Below, piece after piece: positions 42,986 through 54,409 of a DNA stretch of 64,000 nucleotides; position 1 is the first letter of the stretch; each line of letters opens with the position of its first letter. A program made the translations under genes and the position numbers. Source of the stretch: Rutidosis leptorrhynchoides (taxonomy: Eukaryota > Streptophyta > Magnoliopsida > Asterales > Asteraceae); the NCBI RefSeq assembly GCF_046630445.1, contig NC_092337.1:368918001-368982000 (forward strand), given 5' to 3'. The notes beneath the pieces are model-generated. The model saw only the letters and a list, made by a program, of their open reading frames with translations. It did not search any database and was not told the DNA's origin.

Positions 42986-45224
42986 GAAAAACCTACTCCA
43001 GTCTCTAGATTCCTGCAACAAATCTGAATCTCAACTTCAACTCTTCTTCATATTCTTCTGAATCTCTATGGCTCTTCTCTCTCGCAACCAATTTCAACAA
43101 ACAATGACGATTTTTGATGAATCTTCAATAACAATGGTGAATTTGTTACTCTTCCCAATTGATGAATCGTCATCACAACTCATAAATCCTCAACAATCAT
43201 CACGAACTGATGGATCCTCATCAATAAAAATGACGGTTTCTGATAAATTCACGATTTACAAGGTTATCTCTTCTTAATTTGTCGTTACCTTTATTATTAT
43301 TAATTAATAATTATTATTATTCGTTAGAAACTTGTATGCTTACATGTGATTGAATGAATATATTATAAGATATTGCACACCAGGTGTTCGTTGATTTGTC
43401 TCAATGAAATATAAGTAGAAATATAGGTTTGTGTATTTCTGCTTATGTCGATATTAAGTTTATAATTTGAAAGTTTTAAATTGATGTTTATTCACATGAT
43501 ATTGCATTCACTTAAAAATTAATGAAGATGATTTGAGAACGAATGAATATGTTTGTGATGAATGAATATCTTTTGATAATTAATGAATATGTATGAGATG
43601 TAATTACACAGTGTTTTGAAACGCATGGATATGACTATATAATTAAGCTGGTTAGTTTAGATATTCATCCTAATGAATATGACTACATAATTGAGCTGAT
43701 GACTGATATTATAATAATGAGGAATGGTTTTATATTTAATTACAAGGTTGATTAGTTTAGATATTCTTTATAATGCATTTGACTATAAAATTCAAGTGAT
43801 GAATGATATGTTTTTAACACATTGTTTATGATGAATGACATGTTTATAATACATTATTTATGAGGAATGATATGTACATTGATATGAATGTAACTTACTG
43901 GTGAACATGAAATAATAGTAATAAAAAAGAATGTGTTATTCAGTTTTTGAATGTTATGTTAACATGGGAACGATTGCCGAGTCTGGAACTTAGGTATTGT
44001 GTTTGAGCAGTGTAACTTCTGATTATGAACAACACAAAACGTGTTGTCGATAACTGTAACCGAACTTAGGTATTGCCGAGACGATAATTCACGGCCAATT
44101 GATAAACGCTTGTGGGAGTTTTCGAAGCTTTTTGATGCATTCTTTTCAATTTGTCATCCTAAATACGTTAAAATGCAACTATACATGATCAAAAAGAACG
44201 AGTACTTCTACATGATGAGGGTATGCGGAATGGCGAAAAGAAAATAACTGATATAGGAGATTTTGAGATAACAAATCTTTGTTATTTGAAAAGTTCTCTT
44301 GACATGTTGACTTAAGTTGACTACAAGCTACATTGGTATTGTTAATAAAACTCTCATGTTTGTTTCAATTATTTGATTTACTGTAAGTATGTTCTAAGTA
44401 TGTTACTGTTATTCTAATTCTAGTGTTGTAGTTAATGAAATTGTACAGGCCAAATAAACACAAGTAGTTGAATACTAATCTCATATAGTCAAAGTCAAAG
44501 TCAAAGTCAAGTGTAGCAGCCAAGATTGGATTACTCTTGAAATCTGGTCAAGAGGGTGGGACATCTGTATCTCGGGGATGATTCTTCCAGATCACTTCTC
44601 CAAGAGGTTTATTTTTCTTATCGTATACGCTGCTAGCATTAATTAGCTTTTTCAATTAAATTAAAACAAAATAATCCATTTTCCATTTGCTTTTCGACAA
44701 AAAAAGCAAGTGGTGATCTATTTTTGACACAAACCAGTTTTGAGCCTTATCTAATTATTTTGGTTTTATCATACAGGTAGAAAAAACTTACTTGGTAAGC
44801 TTGGTCGATAACAATTACATCAACAACAACTTATTCTCAGTGTTCAAGGGCTTCTAAAATGTGTTCATTGGGATTCCTACTGCGGGTTCGTTTCTATTTA
44901 ATTTAGGATATCTGCAAGTATCATTGCCCAATGTACCATTTGTGTCATTGCTTGTAATGTAGTAAACAATGTAATCTCTACTTGTGTTATTGGGTTTTTG
45001 TAATATCTACTTATCTTATTGGGTTTTTATAATCTCTACTTGTATGATAAGGGTAGTATGGTAGCCAATTGTTATAAACGTGTCCATCAGTGTATCAAAT
45101 GTGAAACTTGGCAGGTTTATTTGTCCTTTTGTTGTGCCGAAAACTCGAGTTGTGTAGGGTTTTCGTATGGTTTGTTAATCTCGAGTTGTGACCGTTATCA
45201 TTTATTTGATGAATGATATCAAAT
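42986..45224. other. Interior of Mutator-like element, left part, no assigned gene
   Basis: Several short frames (43068-43277, 44041-44247, 45019-45216, all plus) have some codon-like character but no domain I recognise. A triple AGTCAAAGTCAAAGTCAA lies near 44489-44508. From 43500 to 43900 loose AATGAATATG and GAATGATATG words recur. They resemble diverged units of the array at 45225-46190. Captured exons are possible but unproven. Confidence 0.4.
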
Positions 45225-46190
45225 GTCAATTATTCAAATTAAAGTAGATACTATTTTGTATGAAAGAAAATGATGAATGATAAAAAAATGCCAGGTGAAT
45301 GATCAAAATACCCGATGAATGATATAAAAAAAAGGCGATGAATGAAAAAAATACTCGATGAATGATAAAAATACCTGATGAATGATAAAAATACCCAATG
45401 AATGAGAAAAATAGCCGATGAATGATAAACAAAGAATTATAAAAGAATGTGATGAATGATAAAAAATACCCGATGAATGATAAAAAAAAATACCCGATGA
45501 ATGATAAAAATAACTGATGAATGATAAATGAAGAATGATAAAAGAACGTGATGAATGATAAAAATACCCGATGAATGATAAAAATAGATGATGAATGATA
45601 AAAATAGATGATGAATGATAAAAATAGTTGATGACTGATAAACGAAGAATAATAAAAGAATGTAATGAATGATAAAAAAAAACACCCGATGAATAATAAA
45701 AATACCTAATGAATGATAAAAAATACCTAATGAATAAAAAAATAGCTGATGAATGATAAACGAAGAATGATAAAAGAATGTGATGAATGATAAAAAAAAA
45801 ACATCCGATAAATGATAAAAAAAATAACTAATGAATGATAAAAATAACCGATGAATGATAAATGAAGAATGATAAAAGAACGTGATGAATGATAAAAATA
45901 CACGATGAATGATAAAAATAGAGGATGAATGATCAAAATAGTTACTAAAAGATAAACGAAGAATAATAAAAGAACGCGATGAATGATAAAAAAACACCCG
46001 ATGAATGATAAAATATTAGATGAACGATAAAAATATCCAATGAATGTAAAAATACCTGGTGAATGATAACCGAAGAATGATAAAAAAAAAAAACGTGATG
46101 AATGATATAAAAAAATACCTGATGAATAATAGAAATACCCGACTAATGATAAAAATACCCAATGAATGTAAATAAACCTGATACTTTTGA
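45225..46190 (+). repeat. GATGAATGATAAAAATA minisatellite array, forward orientation
   Basis: About 950 bp consists of imperfect copies of an approximately 20-bp unit with GATGAATGATAAAAATA and a variable ACCC spacer. Unit length varies because of homopolymer A changes. Higher-order blocks with GATAAACGAAGAATGATAAA recur every 130-250 bp. The Ser/His/Phe-rich minus-strand frames here are readings of the repeat, not genes. Confidence 0.9.
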
Positions 46191-46229
46191 GATACTTTGC
46201 ATTAAGATAATCAGTAAGTTTAGCAAATG

Positions 46230-46637
46230 ACATCTACTGCATCAGAAGCAAAACCTAAAGAATTACTCATTAATTGTTTTATCCACACAAGATCATAAGT
46301 AGCAATACACATACAAAGGATTAATGAGTCCCAAATGGCTGCAACTGCAACGATCATGGACATAAAACCGTGCGTTGTAGCAACCGCAAATCGTGAAACG
46401 TGATTCTTAACAAGGGCTGATTGTGGACGTCGTGGCAGATCAATGACATGTACGTGCCGTTTTATACCACTATAGTAGTACCCTTTTGCTGCTAATCAAT
46501 TAATAATCTCCAGTATCGTTAAGTTGTACTACTTCTTTTCCTGCTCCTGTGGTGTAATTATGAAGCAGATTCTCAGCGTTGCATGTTTGTCTTGCTGACT
46601 TGCAATACATCGTTTTGGTACCTGGCGTATCCAAAAA
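46230..46637 (-). pseudogene. Captured phytocyanin (blue-copper-like) exon 2 fragment
   Basis: Read on the minus strand, a preserved 3' splice site (TTGTTATAG) precedes an exon that starts GYARYQNDVLQVSKTN. After a one-base shift comes CNAENLLH and YTTGAGKEVVQLNDTGDY. After a short gap with a stop, a second open part has VHVIDLPRRPQSALVKN and a hydrophobic tail with SMIVAVAAIW. The first block matches the second half of the cupredoxin domain of plant phytocyanins, which usually begins an exon at this point. The second fits their linker and C-terminal hydrophobic segment. The YFICG/HC copper-site block is missing. Exon 1 with a signal peptide is not found, so the fragment is not functional. 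Domain recognition is by eye. Confidence 0.6.
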
Positions 46638-46669
46638 CTATAACAACAGACAAACATAGTTAATGAATG

Positions 46670-47100
46670 TTTGATATACGATTATCATTCATCTAAATTA
46701 TTTTTCATCAAATAGTATCATTTTTTAAAAATCGGTTATCATTCATAAGAAAACAATAACCATTTATCACAAAATGATTATCTTGCATTAAAATATTTTG
46801 TATCATCAAACATTTTAATAGAGTTTCAAAAGTAGTGGAATTTCAAATAGTTGATATAATATGATTAGTTTTATAAAAAAAGAATAGGGCATTCCGAGAA
46901 TCGAACTCGGGACCTCCCGCACCGAAAGCGAGAATCATACCACTAGACCAAATGCCCAATTATCAAACAATTATCATTCATCTAATTGTTGTCATTCATA
47001 TAAAAAACACTTATCTTTTATCAGGTTATCATTCATCATAATGCTATCATTCATCAAAACACTTCTCATTTATCAAAAAACAGTACCATTCATCACTCAC
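46670..47100 (-). repeat. GATGAATGATA minisatellite words, inverted orientation
   Basis: The plus strand repeatedly carries TTATCATTCATC and close variants (near 46680, 46728, 46970, 46995, 47028, 47045 and 47090). This is the reverse complement of the unit of the 45225-46190 array. The two arrays face each other across the phytocyanin fragment. Confidence 0.75.
46886..46957 (-). tRNA. tRNA-Pro-like gene with UCG anticodon
   Basis: The minus strand folds as a full 72-base tRNA. The acceptor stem GGGCATT/AATGCCC pairs perfectly. The T arm is CCGAG-TTCGATT-CTCGG, and box A and box B are present. The sequence is that of plant tRNA-Pro, but the seven-base anticodon loop reads TTTCGGT. That puts TCG, an Arg anticodon, at positions 34-36 (plus 46923-46925) instead of TGG. 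The anticodon stem also has one T-G wobble (CTCGC/GCGGG). A T-run (46875-46881 on the opposite strand) provides a pol III terminator. It could be transcribed. Whether it is charged, and with what, cannot be told; prolyl synthetase normally reads G35-G36, so this is probably a pseudogene or a mis-identity tRNA. Confidence 0.85.
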
Positions 47101-48544
47101 AGTTAATGAAAAACCTACTCTATTTAACTCTTACTTCTACAATCCACCATCCACTCCATAGTGTTAAAATGTTTCACAATCATATTTTATGAAGAAGCAC
47201 ATCATATATAATATATATAGGAAAAAAACATAGCTATGTTAGCAGACCTGTTCATTATGCGTGCCCGTGTACGCAAGGCTAAGACCAGTTATGGTACCAA
47301 TTCTAATATAATATAAACAGCATAATGCATTTATTATTTTCTGTATAGTATAAACAGCTAAAAGGTTGACTGAGGCACAAATATTGACACATACCTCAAT
47401 ATATGAACCACGAGGCCATCTCCTACCAGCAAATGATATAAAGAAGTAACCCTGATAAAGACGACATGAAAATCAAACAAATGAGTTTTCACCTCCTTTG
47501 TGCAAATACATATTTGATTCCTAATTTACACATTTCTCCAAAACTTTTAAGTATTGATCATAACAGTTTCCGAAATATTTCATTAGTTTAGATAGTTGTA
47601 ATAAGCTTTGCAAGAACTCAACTGAATAAGCTTTGCAAGAACTCAACCGAAAGAGACAGATATGAATTACCCTCCGTAATAGCAGACTCCATGAACGTCA
47701 GAATGTCTAAAATGATGCTGGAACGATTGAGCTGTCAAATCAAATAAATCCATTAGAACTATTATAATTGTACAGCTCATAAAGTACCAAGCATGTCATT
47801 TGTATTTACAGAACTCGAAGCAATGTCGTACCTTATCATAACCTGTGCATATCACATTCTTTGTAGATACATTCTCACATAAAATTATTTCAATTGTCCT
47901 TCTAACAATCTGTACATATCCATCAATACAGTCTTATTAAATACATGAAAATAGCTTTATAACAAAATAAAAATTCAATTTAATATAAACAGATTATGCA
48001 CAGTATGTAAAGCCCTAATTTCAATTACATAATTCATGTCACATTATTATTTTCTTCAAATTTCATCTGTATCCACCTATTCACCTTCATAATAACGCAT
48101 AAAAAGCACAATTTTTAACCTTATAAATCATAATTGACCACTTAATATAATAATAACATATAAAATATAAATGGATGAGACATATACGTAGGTATATCAA
48201 ATGAATCGAGTGTGAAAAAGAGAGAAACCTCAAGTTGAGATCGGCGAGATTGAGGATCGAAACATGGAAGAGAAGGTGCATCGTCGGAGATGACGATGAA
48301 GCACAAGTTGAGAAGACTCCTGTAATTCGAAGAATCGTGTGCTCGGAGAAGAATTGACATATGGTCACCGGCGCAGCAACAACGAAGACAATTCCGGCTA
48401 TATTTGCAGCGGCATTGAACCTTTGTCAGTGATGATGAAAGGATCAAAGATAACACAGTTTCCGCTAGGGTTTGGGCTCGATTTTGGAACAATTTCCATA
48501 GCACTTCAGGCACTCTCTGTTAATTTGGTACCGGATGATAAAAA
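47101..48544. other. Interior of Mutator-like element, right part, possible captured exons
   Basis: Two minus-strand segments look like small exons bounded by AG and GT: about 47396-47452, and about 47265-47295. Read together in one phase they stay open, but I do not recognise the product. The overlapping frames at 48087-48554 on both strands show no domain. No phytocyanin exon 1 is visible here. This could be the rest of one or more captured host genes. Confidence 0.35.
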
Positions 48545-48811
<267 letters not shown>

Positions 48812-48947
48812 GAACATTTATTTTCATTATTTAATGTGAATATTGGTTATTTGAAAACATTTATTTTCTTTATTAATAGAATCAAAAATATTTCATCTTA
48901 ATGATATCGATTTTCTATTATATTTGAACTACATGGTTCCTTTTCTA

Positions 48948-48949
<2 letters not shown>

Positions 48950-49009
<60 letters not shown>
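48950..49009. repeat. (TA)n microsatellite
   Basis: A TA tract of about 60 bp. The 140 bp between it and the previous tract show nothing recognisable. Confidence 0.95.
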
Positions 49010-49011
<2 letters not shown>

Positions 49012-49149
49012 AAAGTCGAAAAATACAAAACTTGTTGCATAGACACTCTCTGCTTCGTTAAGTTTAAAATGTGTTGTGATTTTAGTATCATTCAACATAC
49101 ATTTTAGTGAATTGAGATTTACTTGAATGCAAGAGTTAGCTAGTTATAC

Positions 49150-49780
49150 TTAACAACAGTTCGGAGATTGTGTAGTACACGCCCGTAAGAGTTGGTTACT
49201 AACTGTCGCGCAGATTGCGGGGGTTAAGGGGGTTGCGCCCCCTTGCGGGGTCCAAGGGGCAATGCCCCTGACTGGGGTCCCGCTATATGTCATTTAGAAA
49301 AAGTGTATTCCAACAGTTTCCAGCCAATAGTTATACCTTTTCGGTATAACATATATTCCCGCCAAAATGAAGGGATACACCCTGTCATTTCCAACTGTTT
49401 CATATGACAGTTTTCATACACGTTTTTGTATATTCTGCATTCAAATTAACAACAACAAAAACACACAGATTCTCTAATTCGTGATTTTGATTTCTTCTTG
49501 CCTGAGAACAAAATCGTTCTTGTCTTATCTCAATTAGGATTTCGTATAAACCCGAGGCTTGTGAGGGGCGAAATACTTAATTAAAAAATTGTTTCACGAT
49601 TCAGGAACCAATCCAAATTATCTGTTTTCATACTCGTTTTCTTACAAAATGTGCCTGTGTTGAATGTAACACGGTTGTGATTAGGGGGTGTTCGTTATTT
49701 GCGTCCCTAACTACTATTTGCACTTTTATTTCAGAATGTTTCTATGAAATATCAATCTAGCAAATTGCTTTTACCATACA
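49150..49780. repeat. LTR-like repeat fragment with GC-rich hairpins
   Basis: A GC-rich block at about 49200-49290 contains GGGGGTTGCGCCCCC and GGGGCAATGCCCC, two perfect short hairpins, within otherwise AT-rich DNA. The following 400 bp (CCCGCCAAAATGAAGG, then a CCCGAGGCTTGTGAGG block) have the look of a copia LTR and leader. No partner LTR or target duplication is seen, so it may be a solo LTR or a fragment. Confidence 0.4.
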
Positions 49781-49822
49781 AATTGAATATGTAACAACAG
49801 TACAACACTTTAACTACTGATG

Positions 49823-49826
<4 letters not shown>

Positions 49827-49893
<67 letters not shown>
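49827..49893. repeat. (TA)n microsatellite at a truncated LTR border
   Basis: A TA tract of about 65 bp joins directly to AGAGAGAG and the 3' LTR of the Ty3/gypsy element. In the full-length LTR the same point carries an AAT-type microsatellite (56445-56616). Confidence 0.9.
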
Positions 49894-49904
<11 letters not shown>

Positions 49905-51070
49905 TCGAGAGATAGATATATGAATGAATCAGAAACAGAAATCGCGAATTTATAGATGTGGCCAGCAAAAGGGTGCCATGCGATCGCATGGCTTCCCAAG
50001 CCATTTTCCATGCGATCGCATGGGAAGGTATGACAACTCACAAATGTTTTTGTCCTACGCTTGTCGACATATTTATTAATTATATTTATAATATATAATT
50101 TATATAATTAATTATATATTATATTAAATTCACGTGCATAGTTGACTTGTAATTTTTGTTCCGATAAGTCGTACGTCATCACGCGACTTATGTCCCGGTT
50201 CCGGTTTTTCGAACGTCCTTTCGTACATTAAGAAAACTTGCATTTTACGTTTCGTGACACGTACCTTTGTTAAAATATAGTCTTAAATTATCAAAAAACT
50301 ATATCACTCAAAGTGTATCTTAAACTTTCGAGTGATTTTGTCATTTACTTCTATAAATCAATGGTTCGTTATCTAACGAAGTATATTTAATAATATTATT
50401 TTAAATCAAAAAGTTTTGTAACCAAATTAATATTTATAAACACGTTTTAAATATACGTCGCAAGTTATTCATATATCTAATTCCATCAGTTAATATTCCT
50501 TATTTTTGTATCGTCTAAATTACGTTATTTAAACAAACACATATTAACAATCAATTCTATAATATCTGAAAACGTTTTCACACATTTGTAACACAATCAA
50601 TTGAATATTATGCAGTTTAGTTTTCCACTAACTTTTATCTAAGTTTCGTCATCAAACACTTTATCGTTTATTCTGAATATCGTTAAAAATGAATGATTTC
50701 TTAAATCAGCGTGGACCTCACAACAGAGACTCGTAATAATATTATAATCCTTAAGGGACTCAATAAATATCTTTTAATTCAATCGTTTGGCATAATCTTT
50801 TAACTCCGTAGTTAAATATATCAACTAGATATTCAAATCAATAAGTTTAATGTACAGTATCATTCACTTAACACTTTGTTACATTTTTAAGTTATGGTAT
50901 ATGTATCTATTTACATATAATTGTTCGCGAATCGTTGAGAACAATCGAAGGGTAATTGAATAGTTCAAAATTTTGAGATTCAACTTTACAGACTTTGCTT
51001 ATCGTGTCGGAAACATTAAATCATATAAAGATTAAGTTTAAATTTAGTCAGAAATTTCCGGGTCATCACA
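49894..51070 (-). repeat. Truncated 3' LTR of the chromovirus-type element
   Basis: It is collinear with 56616-57792. From AGAGTCGAGA to the end both copies are 1170 bp with no net length change and a scatter of substitutions (about twenty by eye). A minus-strand TATA box (CTATAAATTCGCG) lies at about 49943-49955. Two perfect 16-bp palindromes CCATGCGATCGCATGG lie upstream of it at 49976-49991 and 50008-50023. Confidence 0.9.
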
Positions 51071-53850
51071 GTACCTATCTGTTAAAGAAATTTCTTCCCG
51101 AAATTTGAGTGAGGTCGTCATGGCTAACAATAAAGATGTTTTCATGACGAATATGAGTTAATAAATAGAATTTTATCACCATTGAATAATACAGATAAAA
51201 CAATCCGATTACTCGAAGCGTATGAGAGAAGTTATCGTAATAGAATGAAATGGAGAATAGAAATTCGTCTTATCTCTTGACGTATTAACGATTGATTTCC
51301 GGAATTTAAGGAATAGAAAATCTTCATAATCTAAATAAGATTTGATTCTTCGGAATTTGCGGAAATTAGGATTTTCTTTGATTAAATGCGTAATCTCCCT
51401 CGATTGCTATGTCTGATATTTCGCTATAAATTGACCTCTTCCATTTCATTATTTTCACCACTCCTATATCTTCTTCCTCATTTCATACTTCCAAAAGATT
51501 GTGAAATGCTTCATCCAGTTTTGATTCTTGATATACTCCTAACTTTCATATCTGTCATTCTTCTTTTTCATCTACCGCCAGAGGAAGTTATTTTCTTCTA
51601 CCATTACCTAGGGGTTATAGTGTTTTTCATTCTCCCGTGTCTTTATATTGCTATACGCATTGATATACACGGTTTGTAAATTTCGGGATTGTTATCGGGC
51701 TTATATTCTCCTTTATATTTCAGAGCTCCATGCTTTCGATTTCTCTTCCCGATTTTAAGTCAAGCGAATAATGGTCCAGAATTCGTAGGTATGGATTTCG
51801 GAATGAACATAGTTAATGTTCTAAGAAAGAAATTGAAATGGCACGATCTTGATTTGTCAAATTACCAGAATATCCAGAAAAGACCGAATCATCAAGAAAT
51901 ATATTTTCTTGATATATTTAGAGATTATATAGAATGAAAGAGTTATGTAACATGGTTTATGATGAGGGTGTGATCTGTGAACCTTTGTCACGTTCCATTA
52001 GAAACTCAACATGACTTACTGTAATATAATCACGTTGATCAAGTGTCATTATATTATACTAACTCATGCTTCAGTTCCCAACATTACTTCAAAACATCCA
52101 TTTTTTCGAATTTTTCAGATTTTAGAAACTAAAATAGTTTCTTTTATGATGTAACACAGATAGCGCGAAGAGGTAATAATTTCAGATAAGAATGGTTTCG
52201 AAAAAATATCTTCAGAAATATGGAGGATATTTATAATGGGAGATACGATGATATCTTAGAATATTTAAGATAAGATGATGATGAAGAATATTGTCCGCAA
52301 AGGTTTTAGAGTAAGGAGCAAGGTATTCGTTAATGATTTTAGCAGACACTGAATCATTTGGATTCTTTGAAGGTTGATTTAGTCTTTGTGATTTGTCCAC
52401 AGCCTCCTTCATGGTCTGCTCAATCCGTTTTTCAATTCCAAACCTTCTCTTTTTCTCAGCTTTACCACCATACTATTCTTTATCATCAAACTTTTGACTG
52501 TTAAAGTCGTTTACCATTTTTGCTGCTTTATCAGCATTGTTCCAATTTCAGAGAACTAGTTCATAGTTTGGGATGCTTTTCAGAAACTTCACCTTCGAAG
52601 TATGTAAGTCTAGAAGATAGATGTTATCTATATATAATTGTTGTCGTAGAAAATGCTACGAGATTCAAAATACTGATTGCTAATTCCCGGTAGTTGGTAT
52701 GGCAATTACCGTTACAAGATGTGGATGAGTACATGATAGGGTTTCAATGAGTATAAGAATTTTTCGAAAGGTCAAGGATCAATGAAGTTGTTGGTAAATT
52801 TACTGCTAATGTGGTGGAACATAAAAGGTTCCCCGGTAACAAAAATGTATATGTCAAGGTTATAATAAGACTAATCTGAAAAGTCAAAATTGACTGGTTG
52901 AAAGTGGGGTAAAACTGGATACTTTGAAAAAGAAATTGCAAGGTTATTTTCGGTAAAAACAACGCTAAAGGATCTTGCACAGTTTTGAAGTCAAAGTATA
53001 GATTTGAAAGATGTAGAGATCTAAGAATGATGTCACCGGTTCAGAGTTATGACTTGGATTCTGATCCGTCAATATCAGAATATGTAATTGAATTTGTATG
53101 AAAACGATTGCATATCGTTGTGAGCATTGTTAATAATTTTTGAATCAAAGTTGAAGAATGTACAGTGTAACATATTAATTGCGAACTTATATATTTCCCG
53201 GGTATTACCTACCCGTTAAAGATTTCACAATTAATACTTTGTACAAAAGAATTTTTATTACCGTCTTTATGAAAATGTATGTATATTTTCTTCAGATGTA
53301 ACACAGATTTAATGAGTTAATATCATATTAAGCTCATTTACTTTTTTTGGCTGGATTAGAAATGAATAATCTCTAAAACATTAAAGATTTCATAATCTTC
53401 GTGGAGTATTTTACTAATGTAATTAATACTTCGTTATTCAGTTTTATTGATATTTCCTCAGTGAATCATGTTGGTGCTTATGGAACTCTTGCTAACTTCG
53501 CAAGGTAAAAATGATGTTTTCTGGAAAGTTTCGAGTATATCGAAAATGAAAATGTAAAATCAATTATGTAATTGAATAATACACTTGGTTTATTATGAAA
53601 TGGAATTCGTTAAGTTGAAACAAAGATTGTAGTTAACAATGGTTAAGTTATTAAGGAAGGATGTACATCATTACATATTAGTAATATGAACTAACCGAGT
53701 AGTACCTACCAGTTAAGATTCACACGTAATAGCTTAGTACGAAAAGATTTATTTTGATTTCAAAATTCATATATATTATATATACATAAAATTTCTTCAG
53801 GGGAAATGAGTTAATACTTCATCGGTTATTGTTGCTGGTATTTCTTGGTA
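51071..53850 (-). other. Interior of the chromovirus-type element without pol
   Basis: Short frames on both strands show no retroviral motif. The TAACAGATAGGTAC just before the 3' LTR replaces the usual polypurine tract. Regions around 53210-53240 and 53695-53720 repeat CGGGTATTACCTACCCGTTAA-like words that also occur next to the 3' LTR. Confidence 0.6.
52230..52546 (-). pseudogene. Fragment resembling poly(A)-binding protein
   Basis: On the minus strand one phase reads NNADKAAKMVNDFNSQKFDD, then KE, a TAG, YGGKAEKKRR, and later EQTMKEAVDKSQRLN. Cytoplasmic poly(A)-binding proteins have NADDAAKAVE, KKFDDKEWYVGKAQKK and FEQ.MKEAADKYQG.N at the junction of RRM2 and RRM3, in the same order and spacing. 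The TAG stands where the family has Trp. After that the frame stays open for about 55 codons with weaker resemblance (YLAPYSKTF against ELFSEFGTI-type). It appears to be a decayed host-gene fragment carried inside the retroelement. The match is by eye only. Confidence 0.5.
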
Positions 53851-53851
53851 A

Positions 53852-54409
53852 CTACGATGCATATGACGTTGATGCTCGTGGGACAGATTGTGAAGTTGAG
53901 GTTTGCGATGCGGATGTTGTTGGTGGTGGTAATGGTACTGTTGGTGTTGTTGTCGGTGGTACTGTTGATGCCGGTGATGCTGTTGGTGCTTGTAACCTTT
54001 GCACCATATTCTCTAAAGCCACTACCCTAGCGCGAAGCTCGTTGACTTCTTCTACTACACCGGGATGATTGGCGGTTCGGACGAGTGGATGAATAAGATC
54101 CAGAATTTGAGATAGTATATTATCATGACGAGATACTCTGGAAATGAGAGAGAAAATGGTGTCTCGAACAGGTTCGCCGGTAAGTGCTTCAGGTTCTTCG
54201 CCAAGAGGGCAATGTGGTGGATGGAAGGGATCGCCTTCTTCTTGTCTCCAATAGTTAAGTAGGCTACGAACCCATCCCCAATTCATCCAGAATAGATGAT
54301 GGCTAATTGGTTGATCCATTCCGGTTACACTGTCTTCGGAATTCAGGTGAATATCCATATCGGAATAGCTGTCAGAGTTTAAGGAATTTGAACTAGATAC
54401 GGGATCCAT
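53852..54409 (-). CDS. Gag N-terminal protein of the chromovirus-type element
   Basis: This 185-residue frame starts 371 bases after the primer site, where gag should begin. It opens MDPVSSSN, is acidic in the first 40 residues, has a helical centre (residues 90-140, ending in VNELRARVVALENMVQRLQ, a short coiled coil), and finishes in a Pro/Ser/Thr-rich tail. I see no capsid or zinc-knuckle motif; the frame ends before them. Its phase is clean, so it could be expressed as a short gag-like protein. Its function is unknown. Confidence 0.6.
   Translation of the reverse strand: MDPVSSSNSLNSDSYSDMDIHLNSEDSVTGMDQPISHHLFWMNWGWVRSLLNYWRQEEGDPFHPPHCPLGEEPEALTGEPVRDTIFSLISRVSRHDNILSQILDLIHPLVRTANHPGVVEEVNELRARVVALENMVQRLQAPTASPASTVPPTTTPTVPLPPPTTSASQTSTSQSVPRASTSYAS

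Noticed and set aside
45225-46190. CRISPR-like array
   Set aside because: The units are short, adjacent and imperfect, without unique spacers of constant length, and the window is a plant genome. It is a minisatellite.
45226-46233. Ser/His/Phe-rich minus-strand frames of 68, 186 and 168 codons
   Set aside because: They are readings of the GATGAATGATA minisatellite; phase changes with A-run length and there is no domain.
46922-46924. Reading the tRNA anticodon as CGG (an ordinary tRNA-Pro)
   Set aside because: CGG is present in the loop, but with five paired bases on each side (CTCGC/GCGGG) the loop is TTTCGGT, which puts TCG at positions 34-36 and CGG one base too far 3'.
51386-51937. Two hydrophobic plus-strand frames (97 and 82 codons)
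   Set aside because: They are opposite to the element's coding strand, of AT-rich composition, with no start context or domain. Chance frames.
53829-54068. Plus-strand Gly/Val/Asp-rich frame
   Set aside because: It is antisense to the Pro/Ser/Thr-rich tail of the gag frame at 53852-54409.
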